From contig CAVWPS010000001.1 in NCBI GenBank assembly GCA_963756975.1, forward strand, positions 1,125,028-1,189,027: a stretch of DNA of 64,000 bases. The letters run 5' to 3'. The notes under the pieces were generated by a model. It had not been told where the DNA came from. It saw nothing but the letters and a program-made list of their open reading frames with translations, and made no database searches. The DNA comes from CAVRQM01 sp963756975 (GTDB taxonomy: Bacteria > Pseudomonadota > Alphaproteobacteria > Acetobacterales > Acetobacteraceae). The position numbers and the translations under genes were made by a program. This document shows positions 19,890 through 30,400 of this stretch, in pieces (position 1 is the first letter of the stretch; each line of letters begins with the position of its first letter).

Positions 19890-20803
19890 GGTGACGGTGT
19901 CTTGGTGAACGGACCGTCGTAGGTCGCGTCGACCCGCATCTTCGCCATCATCTCGGCCACGCCGTCCGGCCCGCGGATCGCCTCGTCGATATCGTGCATC
20001 GTGATCGGGCCCGCCGGTGTCGTGAGGGTGAATTCGAACGGGTGACGCAGTTGCGGCAGGTCGGCGACCACGCCGAGGATCGCGGCGATCGTGGTCTTGG
20101 ACGCGCCGGCGCGGGGCAGTGCATCGGTCAGGAATACCGTCGCTTCCAGCTTGGCCTCCGCGACGTCGTTCGCGGGATCGGGTTGCGCCAGGAATTCGAT
20201 CGCGGCGGGCATCACGAAATGGGTCAGAAACGTCCGGCTGTCGAGCCGTGTATGCAGCGCCCGCAACCCGAACCGCGTCGATGCATGATCGTCGATCTCG
20301 TCCGTCCCCTCGACCACGGCATCCAGTTCCGCCCGCCCGACGACCGGCGCCGTCACGCTCAGCTCATGCAGCGTCGCCACCTTCGCGACCGGATCGAACG
20401 TCAGATCGACCACCACGTCGAACGGTGTCGCCATCTGGCGCGCCATCCATTGCTGCACGCCCGAAAGCCCGGTCCGCGTCTCGTCGATGCCGCGCGCGTC
20501 GATCCGGATCGACATCGGCGGCCCGGCATCGAGGGTCGGGTCGAAATCGATGCCCCGCACCTCCAGTACCGCGACGTCGTACTCGACGGCCAGACCGGTC
20601 GCGAAACTGACCCGGTCGTAGCGGCAGCCGCCGCCTGGTAGCGCCGTGACGGGAACCGGCTCGCCGTGGCCCAGATCGGCGTGGAAACCGTCGATCCAGG
20701 CGGCGCAGCGCTCCGCCGGCGACAGGCCCGGCGACGATGGCCGGGCCAATGCCGGGGACGCGGCCACCAGCACCACAGCCGCCAAGCGGAAGCAGCCGGT
20801 CAC
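19886..20803 (-). CDS. Secreted hypothetical protein (paralogue of the next gene)
   Basis: A 305-residue protein that I do not recognise. It has a signal peptide (MTGCFRLAAVVLVAASPALA), then a conserved cysteine pattern (C at about 33 and 59) and a beta-rich region with VLEVRGIDFDP and VDLTFDPVAKVATLHELS. These segments recur in the neighbouring gene (VLVRGIGFDP; LDVTYDPGAHTWVLHELS), and both end with a VDATY-DGP/AGP motif, so they arose by tandem duplication. Probably periplasmic; possibly lipid- or envelope-related given the repeated beta strands, but no function can be assigned. Confidence 0.7.
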   Translation of the reverse strand: MTGCFRLAAVVLVAASPALARPSSPGLSPAERCAAWIDGFHADLGHGEPVPVTALPGGGCRYDRVSFATGLAVEYDVAVLEVRGIDFDPTLDAGPPMSIRIDARGIDETRTGLSGVQQWMARQMATPFDVVVDLTFDPVAKVATLHELSVTAPVVGRAELDAVVEGTDEIDDHASTRFGLRALHTRLDSRTFLTHFVMPAAIEFLAQPDPANDVAEAKLEATVFLTDALPRAGASKTTIAAILGVVADLPQLRHPFEFTLTTPAGPITMHDIDEAIRGPDGVAEMMAKMRVDATYDGPFTKTPSP

Positions 20804-21764
20804 GGGCGGCCCGGGCTCGGGCGGGCCGGGCTCGGGCCGATCGGCCCGGCGTAGGTCGCATCGACCGCGACCCGCTTGGCGAGCGTAAGATAGCCGTCCG
20901 GCACAGTCCCCACCGTGACGATATCGCTCAGCGGCAGCGGAGTGGCGGCGGTGACGGTCAGGTCCATCGGGTGTTGCGCATGCGGGAAATCGGTGATCGC
21001 GGTCGTGACCGCCGCGACGGTCGTGGCCGACGCGCCGGACGCCGTCAGAAAGGCGCGTGCCCGGCCGGCCAGCGTCGTCATCTCCGCGCGGACCGCCACC
21101 TCCACCGCGTCGGCCGTCGGCGCTTGCGGCAAGTGGTCCAGGATCATCGGCAGGACCATCGAGGTCACGAAGACAGTGCTGTCGAGAGTGCCATGGATCC
21201 GGCGGATCGCGGCGGACTTGGCCGCGACGGAGAGTTGGTCGGCGCTGTGGACCGGCCCAACGCCATCCACCTCACCATCGAGCGACACGTGTCCGAGCCG
21301 CTCGCCGTCGAGGCTCAGTTCGTGCAGCACCCACGTATGTGCGCCCGGATCGTAGGTGACGTCGAGCGTGACCGAGAGCTTGGCCTGCTGCTGCGACAGC
21401 ATGTACTCCATCGCGGCGTTGGTGAGGTGGTAGGTGTGCACGACCCCGCGCGCCTCCACCCGCAGCGTCATCGCCGGGCCGGTGCTGGCGCCCGGATCGA
21501 AGCCGATCCCGCGAACCAGCACGCTGTCGGCGCGGTAGCCGCCGCGAAAGCTGCCGCGCGTGTCGGTGACGATCTCCAGATTGTCGTAGCGGCAGGTGTC
21601 GGGATCGCCGCCGGCCACCGCGCTCGGTGGCCCGGCCAGGTGCAGGCCCTGAATATGGGTCAGGACCGTCGAGCAATCGGACGACCGACGGCGCAGCGGC
21701 GCGAGCCGAAAGCCGGAACAGCCAGCATGCCGGCCGCCAGCAGGCACTGGGTGATCTTCGACAT
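20800..21764 (-). CDS. Secreted hypothetical protein, tandem paralogue (frameshifted near the 5' end)
   Basis: About 321 residues, starting at the ATG complementary to 21762-21764 with signal peptide MSKITQCLLAAGMLAVPAFG. Near 21705 the frame shifts into the one encoding CSTVLTHIQGLHLAG and the body of the protein. The body shares RGIGFDP, SVTLDVTYDP, VLHELSLDGERLGHVSLDG and VDATYAGP with the paralogue downstream, which it overlaps by 4 nt. No known domain is recognised. Confidence 0.65.
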
Positions 21765-21821
21765 GGGTGGCTCCTCCCCGGTGGCCTCGACGCAGGCCGG
21801 TCGCGTCGCCACATTATCATC

Positions 21822-24137
21822 ATGTCCGACGTTCTGATCCGCGCCGATATGGCGCACGCCGACCATCCCGTCGATCTCGCCGAGGAGGCCGCGCGGGAGG
21901 CGGCGATCGCCCGGCTCATCGTCCGCACCCCCGAACAGGCGCAAGCCGCATCCGACGCGTTCACGCCGAACCGGCAGCCGGCCCGGCCGCTCACGAAACG
22001 CCTGACCGTCGTGTCGGAGTTCGAGCCGGCGGGCGACCAGCCGACCGCCATCCGCGAGCTGATCTCCGGCATCCAGGCCGGCGAGCGCGATCAGGTCCTG
22101 CTCGGTGTCACCGGGTCCGGCAAGACGTTCACCATGGCCAAGGTGATCGAGGCGATGCAGCGCCCGACGCTGATCCTGGCCCCGAACAAGACGCTGGCCG
22201 CCCAGCTTTACGGCGAGATGAAGTCGTTCTTTCCGGACAACGCGGTCGAATACTTCGTCAGCTACTACGATTACTATCAGCCCGAGGCATACGTGCCCCG
22301 GACCGACACGTATATCGAGAAAGACTCGCAGATCAACGAGCAGATCGACCGGATGCGCCACGCGGCCACCCAGTCCATTCTGGAGCGCAACGACGTCATC
22401 ATCGTCGCCTCCGTGTCGTGCATCTACGGCATCGGCTCGGTCGAGACCTACGGCCGGATGGTGGTCAAGCTCCAGGTCGGCGGCCGGATCGAGCGCGATG
22501 CCCTCGCCCGCGCCCTGGTCGAGCTGCAATACCGCCGCAACGATGCCGGCTTCCAGCGCGGCAATTTCCGGCTGCGGGGCGAGGTCGTCGACGTGTTCCC
22601 GAGCCATTACGAGGACCGCGCCTGGCGCATCGCCCTGTTCGGCGACGAGATCGAGAGCATCCGCGAGTTCGACCCGCTGACCGGCGAGATCACCGCCTCG
22701 CTCGACGACGTCAGCATCTACGCCAGCAGCCACTACGTGACGCCGCGCCCGACGCTCACGCAGGCGATCCGCGACATCAAGATCGAGCTGAAACACACGC
22801 TCGACGATTTCGTCGCGCGCGGGAAACTGCTGGAGGCGGAGCGGCTGCAGCAGCGCTGCACGTTCGACATCGAGATGATGGAGACGACCGGCTCCTGCAA
22901 ATCGATCGAGAACTACTCGCGCTACCTGTCGGGCCGCCGCCCGGGCGAGCCACCGCCGACCCTGTTCGAATACCTGCCCGAGAACGCCCTGCTGATGGTC
23001 GACGAGAGCCACGTCACCGTCCCGCAGGTCGGGGGCATGGAGCGCGGCGACCATGCGCGCAAATCGATCCTGGCCGAGTTCGGCTTCCGGCTGCCGTCCT
23101 GCATCGACAACCGGCCGCTGAAATTCACCGAGTGGGACCGGTTCCGGCCGCAGACCGTGTTCGTCTCCGCGACGCCGGCCCCGTGGGAGCTGGAGCGCAC
23201 CGGCGGCGTGTTCGCCGAACAGGTGATCCGCCCGACCGGCCTGATCGACCCGGTGACCGAAATCCGCCCGGTCGAGCGGCAGGTCGACGATCTGCTGGGC
23301 GAGATCAAGGCGACGACCGCGCGAGGCGGCCGGGCGCTGGTGACGGTGCTGACCAAGCGGATGGCCGAGGATCTGACCGAGTACCTGACCGAGCATTCGA
23401 TCAAAGTCAGGTACTTGCACTCCGACGTGGACACGCTGGAGCGGATCGAGATCATCCGCGATTTGCGCCTCGGCGTGTTCGACGCGCTGATCGGCATCAA
23501 CCTGCTGCGGGAGGGGCTCGACATCCCGGAGTGCATGCTCGTCGCCATCCTGGACGCCGACAAGGAAGGCTTCCTCCGCTCGCAGACCAGCCTGGTGCAG
23601 ACGATCGGCCGGGCCGCGCGCAACATCGACGGACGGGTGATCCTGTACGCCGACACGATGACCCGCAGCCTGACGTTCGCGATCAACGAGACCGCCCGCC
23701 GGCGGGAGAAGCAGCACGCCTGGAACGTGGCCCACGACATCACCCCGGTCAGCGTCCGCAAGCAGATCGGCCGCGTGCTCGAGAGCGTGTTCGAGCAGGA
23801 TTACGTCACCATCGCCCCGGTCGCCGACAGCGATCTGAAGCAGCTGGTCGGCAAGGACCTGAAAGCCTCGATCGCCGAGCTGGAAAAGCGGATGCGCGCC
23901 GCCGCCGCCGATCTGGAATTCGAGGCGGCTGCCCGGCTGCGCGACGAGATCAAGCGGCTCGAGGCGGTCGAACTCGGCCTGCCCGCCCCGCCCGCCGCCT
24001 CGTCCTCGCTCCGCCCCCAGTCCGGCCGCGCGCCGAAAACGCCGACGCCGATGGGGCCGGGCGGCGGCGGCTACGATCCGGCGAAGATGCGCAAGGGCAA
24101 GCGGCTGACCACACCGGGACGTCTGGGCAAGCATTGA
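21822..24137 (+). CDS. uvrB: Excinuclease ABC subunit UvrB
   Basis: A 771-residue DNA helicase-like damage-recognition subunit of nucleotide excision repair. Walker A GVTGSGKT is at 95-102, the damage-probing beta-hairpin YYDYYQPEAYVPRTDTYIEK lies near 145-165, and the C-terminal UVR motif ELEKRMRAAAADLEFEAAA binds UvrC. Compared with E. coli UvrB it has about 60 extra N-terminal residues and a Pro/Gly-rich tail. It overlaps the next gene by 4 nt. uvrC lies only 1.3 kb downstream, an unusual closeness of the two subunits. Confidence 0.97.
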   Translation: MSDVLIRADMAHADHPVDLAEEAAREAAIARLIVRTPEQAQAASDAFTPNRQPARPLTKRLTVVSEFEPAGDQPTAIRELISGIQAGERDQVLLGVTGSGKTFTMAKVIEAMQRPTLILAPNKTLAAQLYGEMKSFFPDNAVEYFVSYYDYYQPEAYVPRTDTYIEKDSQINEQIDRMRHAATQSILERNDVIIVASVSCIYGIGSVETYGRMVVKLQVGGRIERDALARALVELQYRRNDAGFQRGNFRLRGEVVDVFPSHYEDRAWRIALFGDEIESIREFDPLTGEITASLDDVSIYASSHYVTPRPTLTQAIRDIKIELKHTLDDFVARGKLLEAERLQQRCTFDIEMMETTGSCKSIENYSRYLSGRRPGEPPPTLFEYLPENALLMVDESHVTVPQVGGMERGDHARKSILAEFGFRLPSCIDNRPLKFTEWDRFRPQTVFVSATPAPWELERTGGVFAEQVIRPTGLIDPVTEIRPVERQVDDLLGEIKATTARGGRALVTVLTKRMAEDLTEYLTEHSIKVRYLHSDVDTLERIEIIRDLRLGVFDALIGINLLREGLDIPECMLVAILDADKEGFLRSQTSLVQTIGRAARNIDGRVILYADTMTRSLTFAINETARRREKQHAWNVAHDITPVSVRKQIGRVLESVFEQDYVTIAPVADSDLKQLVGKDLKASIAELEKRMRAAAADLEFEAAARLRDEIKRLEAVELGLPAPPAASSSLRPQSGRAPKTPTPMGPGGGGYDPAKMRKGKRLTTPGRLGKH

Positions 24138-24895
24138 TCGACGACGCCATCCCACGCGCGGCGCTGGTCACCGGCGCCGCGAGGCGGATCGGCCGCGCCA
24201 TCGCCGAACGGCTGGCCGGGGCGGGCTTCGCGGTCGCCCTGCACTGCCACGACAGCGTGGCCGACGCCGAGACGCTGGCCGCCACGCTGCCGACCCGCAC
24301 GGTCGTGCTCCGTGCCGATCTCGCGCGCGAAGCCGAGGTCGCGCCGCTGATCGCCCAAGCCATGGCCGCCCTCGGCCCGATCGGCGTGCTGGTGAACAAC
24401 GCGAGCCGGTTCGAGCGTGACGAGGTGGCCGACACGACCCGCTCCGGCTGGGACGCGCACATGGAGGCGAATCTCCGCGCGCCCTTCGTGCTGACGCAGA
24501 ACTTCGCCGCCGCCCTGCCGGCCGAGGCGCGGGGTGCGGTCATCAACCTTCTCGACCAGCGCGTCTGGTCGCCGACGCCGCACTTCGTCTCCTACACGGT
24601 CAGCAAGGCCGCGCTGTGGACGCTGACACGCACCATGGCGCTGGCGCTCGCGCCGCGCATCCGGGTCAACGGCATCGGCCCCGGCCCCGCGATCGCGAGC
24701 GCGCGCCAGACGCCGGAGCAGTTCGCGCGCCAATCCGCCTCGGTCCCGCTCGGTCACGGCACCTCGCCCGCCGAGATCGCGGACGCGGTGCTGATGATCC
24801 TCGGCCTGCCGGCGATGACCGGGCAGATGATCGCGCTCGACGGCGGGCAGCACCTGCAATGGTCGGCCGCCCACGGGGCCGCGGACCCCGAATGA
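24134..24895 (+). CDS. SDR family oxidoreductase, FolM/pteridine-reductase-like
   Basis: A 253-residue short-chain dehydrogenase. The cofactor motif is TGAARRIGRAIA, the structural motif NNAS, and the catalytic Tyr-Lys pair is in YTVSKAA. The arginine in TGAARRIG and the QRVWSPTPHF segment resemble dihydromonapterin/dihydrofolate-type reductases (FolM). It starts with TTG at 24134, overlapping the uvrB stop (TTGA), and overlaps folB at its 3' end. The link with folB supports a pteridine role, but this is inference from context. Confidence 0.82.
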   Translation: MIDDAIPRAALVTGAARRIGRAIAERLAGAGFAVALHCHDSVADAETLAATLPTRTVVLRADLAREAEVAPLIAQAMAALGPIGVLVNNASRFERDEVADTTRSGWDAHMEANLRAPFVLTQNFAAALPAEARGAVINLLDQRVWSPTPHFVSYTVSKAALWTLTRTMALALAPRIRVNGIGPGPAIASARQTPEQFARQSASVPLGHGTSPAEIADAVLMILGLPAMTGQMIALDGGQHLQWSAAHGAADPE

Positions 24896-25248
24896 GGCGC
24901 GTCTTCCTCCACGGCCTGATCTTCCAGGCCAGCATCGGGGCCTACGCCTCCGAATTCGGCCGCACCCAGCGCATCCGCGTCGGCGTCGACCTGTTCGTCC
25001 GCGACGAGGGCGGCGTCGGGGCCGACGACCTCGGCCGCGTGCTCGACTACGCCGCGGTGCACGGCAAGATCGTCGAGGAGATCGGCCGTGGCCATGTCCG
25101 CCTCGTCGAGACCTTGGCCGAGCGGCTCGCCCACGGCATATTGGCCGACGAGAGGGTCGAGCGGGTTCGGGTGCGGCTTGAGAAGCTTGACATCCTGCCC
25201 GACGGAGCGGCGGCTGGGGTGGAGATCGAACGGGCGCGCAACGATTAG
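24892..25248 (+). CDS. folB: Dihydroneopterin aldolase (FolB)
   Basis: A 118-residue enzyme of folate synthesis that cleaves 7,8-dihydroneopterin to 6-hydroxymethyl-dihydropterin and glycolaldehyde. The sequence has the family pattern FLHGLIFQASIGAYASE, the DYAAVHGKIVEEI segment and LVETLAERLAHGIL with the substrate-binding glutamate. Its ATG lies in the stop of the upstream SDR (ATGA). Length is normal for the family. Confidence 0.93.
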   Translation: MRRVFLHGLIFQASIGAYASEFGRTQRIRVGVDLFVRDEGGVGADDLGRVLDYAAVHGKIVEEIGRGHVRLVETLAERLAHGILADERVERVRVRLEKLDILPDGAAAGVEIERARND

Positions 25249-25457
25249 CCCACCGCACCGCAACTCGGCTGATATTACAGCATGATGGCGGTCACGGTTA
25301 AGTTATGTCACTATCGGACTTGATTTAAACAACAATTTGAATGGCTTAAACCGGCCGGCCCGCGCTGTGCGTTTCCCCGGCGGGAAACCGGCTGTGGCCG
25401 GCACGAGTCGACTGCGATTTCTTCCCCAACTTTATCCACAAGGGTGCTGACCGGGAA
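25249..25457 (+). promoter_or_regulatory. AT-rich leader upstream of uvrC
   Basis: A 209-nt spacer with a markedly AT-rich stretch at about 25300-25352 that probably holds the uvrC promoter. A 7-bp hairpin (gtttccc 25371-25377, loop cggc, gggaaac 25382-25388) follows; it lacks a T-run, so I do not call it a terminator. No typical LexA box was recognised by eye. Confidence 0.35.
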
Positions 25458-27344
25458 ATGAGCGATTCTCGTGACATCGGCGTTGCAGTGATCGAGCGGG
25501 CTCTGGAGACGATGCCGCTGGTCCCCGGCGTCTACCGTATGCTCGACGGTCGCGGCGACGCGCTCTACGTCGGTAAGGCGCGCAGCTTGAAGAAGCGGGT
25601 GACGAGCTACACCCAGATCGGCCGGCTGCCGGAGCGGCTGCGTCGGATGGTGAGCGAGACGGTGGCGATGGAGATCGTCACCACGCACACCGAGGCGGAA
25701 GCGCTGCTGCTCGAAGCCAACCTGATCAAGCGCTTGAAGCCGCGTTACAACATCGTGTTGCGGGACGACAAATCGTACCCGTGGCTGATGCTGACCGAGG
25801 ACCATCCCTTCCCGCAGATCGCCAAGCATCGCGGGGCGCAGGTCCGAAAGGGCAGCTACTACGGCCCGTTCGCCTCCGCGTGGGCGGTCAACCAGACCGT
25901 TACCGCGATGCAGCGCGTGTTCCTGCTACGCTCCTGTGCCGACACCGTGTTCGCGAACCGCAGCCGCCCGTGCCTGCTGCACCAGATCCGCCGCTGCTCC
26001 GCCCCTTGCGTCGGGCGCATCTCGGCGGAGGATTATCAGGGGCTGGTCAACCAGGCGAAGGGTTTCATGGCCGGCCGCGGTGCGGCGGTGCAGCGCGAGC
26101 TGGCCGCCGAGATGGAGCGCGCGGCCGAGACGCTGGAATTCGAGCGCGCCGCCGCCGTCCGCGACCGCATCCGGGGCCTGACCCACGTCCAGGGCGGCGG
26201 CGTCATCAACCCCGAGAGCATCACCGACGCCGACGTGATCGCCGCGTGGCAGGGCGCCGGCCAGACCTGCGTGCAGGTGTTCTTCATCCGTGGCGGCCGC
26301 AACAACGGCAACCGCGCCTTCTTCCCCGCCCACGCCCGCGCCGACGAGCCGGGCGAGGTGCTGAGCGCCTTCATCGCCCAGTTCTACGACGACAAGCCGC
26401 CGCCGCCGCTGATCCTGTGCAGCCACGATTTGCCGGAGGCCGACCTGGTCGAGGAGGCGCTCGGCCTGAAGGCGGCGACGTTCGGGGCGACCCGAAAGGT
26501 CGAGCTTGCGGTCCCGAAGCGCGGCGAGAAGCGCGCGGTGCTCGATCACGCGCTGACCAACGCGCGCGAGGCGATGGAACGCCGGCTCGCGGAGACCGCC
26601 GGGCAGGCGAAGCTGCTGTCCCACACCGCCGACCTGTTCGGCCTCGGCGCGCCGCCCGAACGGATCGAGGTCTACGACAACAGCCACATCATGGGCACCA
26701 ACGCGTACGGCGTGATGGTCGTGTCCGGTCCGGAGGGTTTTACAAAGCAGGCGTACCGGAAGTTCGGCATCAAGGGCCCGATCACGCCCGGCGACGATTT
26801 CGCGATGATGCGCGAGGTGCTGGAGCGCCGGTTCGGCCGTGCGCTGAAGGAGAACCCCGACCCGTCCGCGTTGCCGCCCGGCTGGCCCGACCTCGTGCTG
26901 ATCGACGGCGGCGCGGGCCAGCTTTCGGCGGCCAAGGGCGTGCTGGCCGACCTCGGCATCGGCGACCTGCCGCTGGTCGCGATCGCCAAAGGCCCGGACC
27001 GCGACGCCGGGCGCGAGTGGTTCCACATGGACGGCCGCGCGCCGTTCCAGCTGCCGCCGCGCGACCCCGTCCTGTATTTCCTGCAGCGCCTGCGCGACGA
27101 GGCGCACCGGTTCGCCATCACCACCCACCGCGCCGGCCGCAGCAAATCGCTCGTGACCAGCGAACTCGACGAGATCGCCGGGATCGGGCCCGGCCGCAAA
27201 CGCGCGTTGCTGAACCATTTCGGCAGCGCGCGCGGGGTCAAGCAGGCGGGGCTCGCCGACCTCGAAGCGGCACCGGGGATCAACAAGGACCTCGCCGCGC
27301 GGGTGTACGCGCATTTTCACCCCGGATCGCGAGCCGCCGGTTAG
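25458..27344 (+). CDS. uvrC: Excinuclease ABC subunit UvrC
   Basis: A 628-residue dual nuclease that makes the 3' and 5' incisions in nucleotide excision repair. The N-terminal GIY-YIG domain reads PGVYRM...ALYVGKARSLKKRV; the UVR domain (AETLEFERAAAVRDRI) pairs with UvrB; the RNase-H-like endonuclease region has IEVYDNSHIMGTNAYG and LVLIDGGAGQL; the end carries tandem helix-hairpin-helices (IAGIGPGRKRALL). All are intact and the length is normal. Confidence 0.97.
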   Translation: MSDSRDIGVAVIERALETMPLVPGVYRMLDGRGDALYVGKARSLKKRVTSYTQIGRLPERLRRMVSETVAMEIVTTHTEAEALLLEANLIKRLKPRYNIVLRDDKSYPWLMLTEDHPFPQIAKHRGAQVRKGSYYGPFASAWAVNQTVTAMQRVFLLRSCADTVFANRSRPCLLHQIRRCSAPCVGRISAEDYQGLVNQAKGFMAGRGAAVQRELAAEMERAAETLEFERAAAVRDRIRGLTHVQGGGVINPESITDADVIAAWQGAGQTCVQVFFIRGGRNNGNRAFFPAHARADEPGEVLSAFIAQFYDDKPPPPLILCSHDLPEADLVEEALGLKAATFGATRKVELAVPKRGEKRAVLDHALTNAREAMERRLAETAGQAKLLSHTADLFGLGAPPERIEVYDNSHIMGTNAYGVMVVSGPEGFTKQAYRKFGIKGPITPGDDFAMMREVLERRFGRALKENPDPSALPPGWPDLVLIDGGAGQLSAAKGVLADLGIGDLPLVAIAKGPDRDAGREWFHMDGRAPFQLPPRDPVLYFLQRLRDEAHRFAITTHRAGRSKSLVTSELDEIAGIGPGRKRALLNHFGSARGVKQAGLADLEAAPGINKDLAARVYAHFHPGSRAAG

Positions 27345-27467
27345 ACGACCGCCGGGCCATGGCTGTCGACGGGTTCGGGTTCGCCGCCGAGCTGTCCAGA
27401 CACGCTGCCGGGCCGTGTCTCGACAGGCGCGATGCACGTGACAGCCGAGCGCGGGCGCGATCCACCG

Positions 27468-30400
27468 TCAATATTCGAACTGATATGTGACGCCCACATT
27501 GGTCCCGGTCGAGCTGCCGGCCGCCGATCCCTGGGCGCTGGCGCCGCCGGTGCCGACATCGGTCTCGAGCTTCAGGCCCTTCGTGATGTCGATCTGGACC
27601 GTCGCCTGCGAGCCGCCGCCGGAGGTCGCCTGCTTGGCGCCGACGTAGACGCCACGGGCGACGTATTTGCCGGCCTGCACGCTCGCGCCCGACCCGCCGC
27701 TGCCGCCGCCGACCGAGAGCCGGTCGAGGCCGAGCCCGTTGCGGATGCTGTTCAGCGGGTCGAAGCTGCCGCTGGTCACCCCGGTCAGCTGTGCCAGCGC
27801 GGCCGCGATCGAGGCCAGTTGCAGTGGGCCGAGGGCGGCGACGCTCTGGCCGAACAGCAGGTGGGCGAGCACCTCGTCCTGCGGCAGTGCCGGGACCGAC
27901 GACAGCAGGATTTTGGGGTCGCTCGCGTAGCCGGTGACCTCCAGCGTCGCGACCGTGCCGCCCGTCGTGTTGTCGGCGACGAAGTCGATCGTGGGATCGA
28001 TCTTGCCGCTGCCGTCGAAGCCGACCTTGCCGGTGGTGAACGTCAGGGTCTGGCCGGCGACGCTGATCGTGCCGTTGCGCATCTCGAACCCGCCCTGCGG
28101 CCTGGGTGCGGCGGCGGTGCCCTTTACGCGCAGTTCGCCCGACAGCTCCGCGTCGATGCCGCGGCCGCGCACGAACACCTGCTGCGGCGCGTGGATGGCG
28201 AGGTCGAGGCCGATATCGGGGCCGGGCGATGGCGGCGGCGGCGGCTTCTGGCCGGGACGGCGGACGTCGAGCACGGCGACGCTGGCCGGCAGCTTGTCGG
28301 GCACGCGGATGTCGGCCCGCTGCACGGTGACGCTGCCGGTCGCGTCGAGCCGGCCGCCGAGCGACCCGCGTAACGCGAGGTCGGCGTCGAGGGTCGCCGT
28401 CAGCAGGTCGGACGACAGCGGGCGGGCGCGGGCCATCGTCAAATGCAGGTCGACGGGGCGCGTGCCCTGCAGGCCGATCGTGCCGTTCGCGTGGATCGTG
28501 CCGGTGCCGGCGCGCGCCGAGAGGTTCGTGAGACTGATGGTGCCGCCGTTCGCGTCGATCTGCGCCTCGATCTGCGAGATCCGGGCGCCCTGCGAAAAAT
28601 CCTGGAATTCGCCGCCGCTGAGCCGGGCGTTCCCACGCGCGCTCGGTGCCGTCAGCGACCCGGTGACCGTCGCGTCGAGGGCGAGTTGCCCGCGCGCGCG
28701 CCGCCCGGACGCCGTCAGCACCGGGTCGAGCACGGCGAGGTCCAGCGCCCCGGTCGCATGCAGATCGAGCGGACCGGACGGCGTGGTCGGCGCGGTGCCG
28801 GTCACCGCCAGCGTGTTGCGCCCGAGTGCAAGCCTTGCGTCGAGCTGGGCCGCCGTGCCGCGGAGCGTCGCGGTGGCGCTCAGGTTCGCGGGCGGCAGGC
28901 TGGCGGCGGGGCCGCTGCGAAGGTGGATGCCTCGCGCGTCGATCCGGGCCGTGCCCTGCGGCCGCGTGGGTGTGCCCGTCAGCCTAGCTTCGGCCGACAA
29001 CGTGCCGTCGGCCATCAGGGTCGGGTCGGCGATGCGCGCGAGGTCGGCGGTGACGTTGCTCAGCCGGGCGGTCAGATCGAGCGTCGGCGAGGCACGGCCG
29101 GCGATCTCGAGCACCGCCTGGCGCAGCCCGACCCGCAGGCGGTCGACCGAGATTTCGGTGCCGAATTTGACCCGGGCCGGCGACAGCAGACGCGCGGTCT
29201 CGGCGTGCGCGGTGGCGGCCAGTTCGGAGACGGCGACGGTCTGGGCCGGCAGATCGAGCACGGCGCGGGTGCGAAGCGTCACCGGCTGGCCGGCTTGCCG
29301 CGCGGCGACGTCGGCCGCGATCGCAAGGGCGGTGCGCGGACCGGCGACCGTGGCGCGGGCGTCGGCGGTGATGCCGGACGCCGAAATACCGGTCGCGACC
29401 AGCGTCGCGTCGACCCGGCCGAGTTGCGCGGGGTTTTCGACGCGGGCGTCCAATGTGGCGGAGGCGACCGAGGTGCCGGGAATGCCGGCGCGGGTAGCGC
29501 GCACCTTCGCGGTCGCGGTCGTGGCGGACAGGTCGACCATCGCGTCGATCGCGCCCGAGATCGCTTGGCCGGTAATGCGGCGCAGATCGTCGAGCCGGGT
29601 CATGCGGAGCGCCAAATGGCCGGTCGGCAACGTGGCTCCGGCGGCCAGCGTCAACGCGCCCTCGGCGTGGGCACTGCGCCAGTCGGCGCGGTCGATGGTG
29701 AGTTTTGTCGCACCCGCGTCGCGCGAGATTTCGGCCGACAGCGTGACCGGGGCGCCGTCGAGCTGGCCGTCGGCACCGATGTGGCCTGCCGGATTGGCGG
29801 GCAGGCCGGTGGCGCGAACCTGCGCCGTCACATGGCCTTTCGGCACGCCGGCCGTGGCCACGTCGCCCGCGAGGTCGGCGTCCAGCGCCAGATCGTCCGT
29901 CGCACCCGTCGCGTGCGCGTGCAGCGTCGCGTTGCCGGAGACGGTCGGGGCCAGGATGTGCAGGTCGGGCAGACCGATATCGGCGGTCGCGTCGAGCTTG
30001 CCGCCGATCAGGCCGCCGGACGCGGCGACGGTCAGCGCGGACCCGTGCAGGTCCAGCTTGCGAAGCGTCAGGTCGGACCCGGCGACATGCGCCGACAGGT
30101 CGATCCGGCCGTCCGGGCCGATCAGCGCCGGCACCGGCGACAGGCCGCCGGTGATGCCCAGCATTCCGGTCAGGGTCGCATCGAGCGCACCGGCCGCGTC
30201 CTGGCTGGCGGCGATGTCGAGCGCGGTCGAGCCGGACAGGGCGACGTTGCCCGCCGCCGCCAGCGGAGTCAGGTCCGGCACGGTCAGATGCGCCTTGACC
30301 GACGGTGCCGGTTTCACGGTCGCCGTGCCGTTCAGGGCCAGCAGCGTGTGCTTGAGGTCGAACGTCACCGGCAGCGCCGGATCGGACAGGGTCGCGTCGG

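Noticed and set aside
25371..25388. Intrinsic terminator after folB
   Set aside because: The stem is only 7 bp and is not followed by a run of T; position also fits the uvrC leader.
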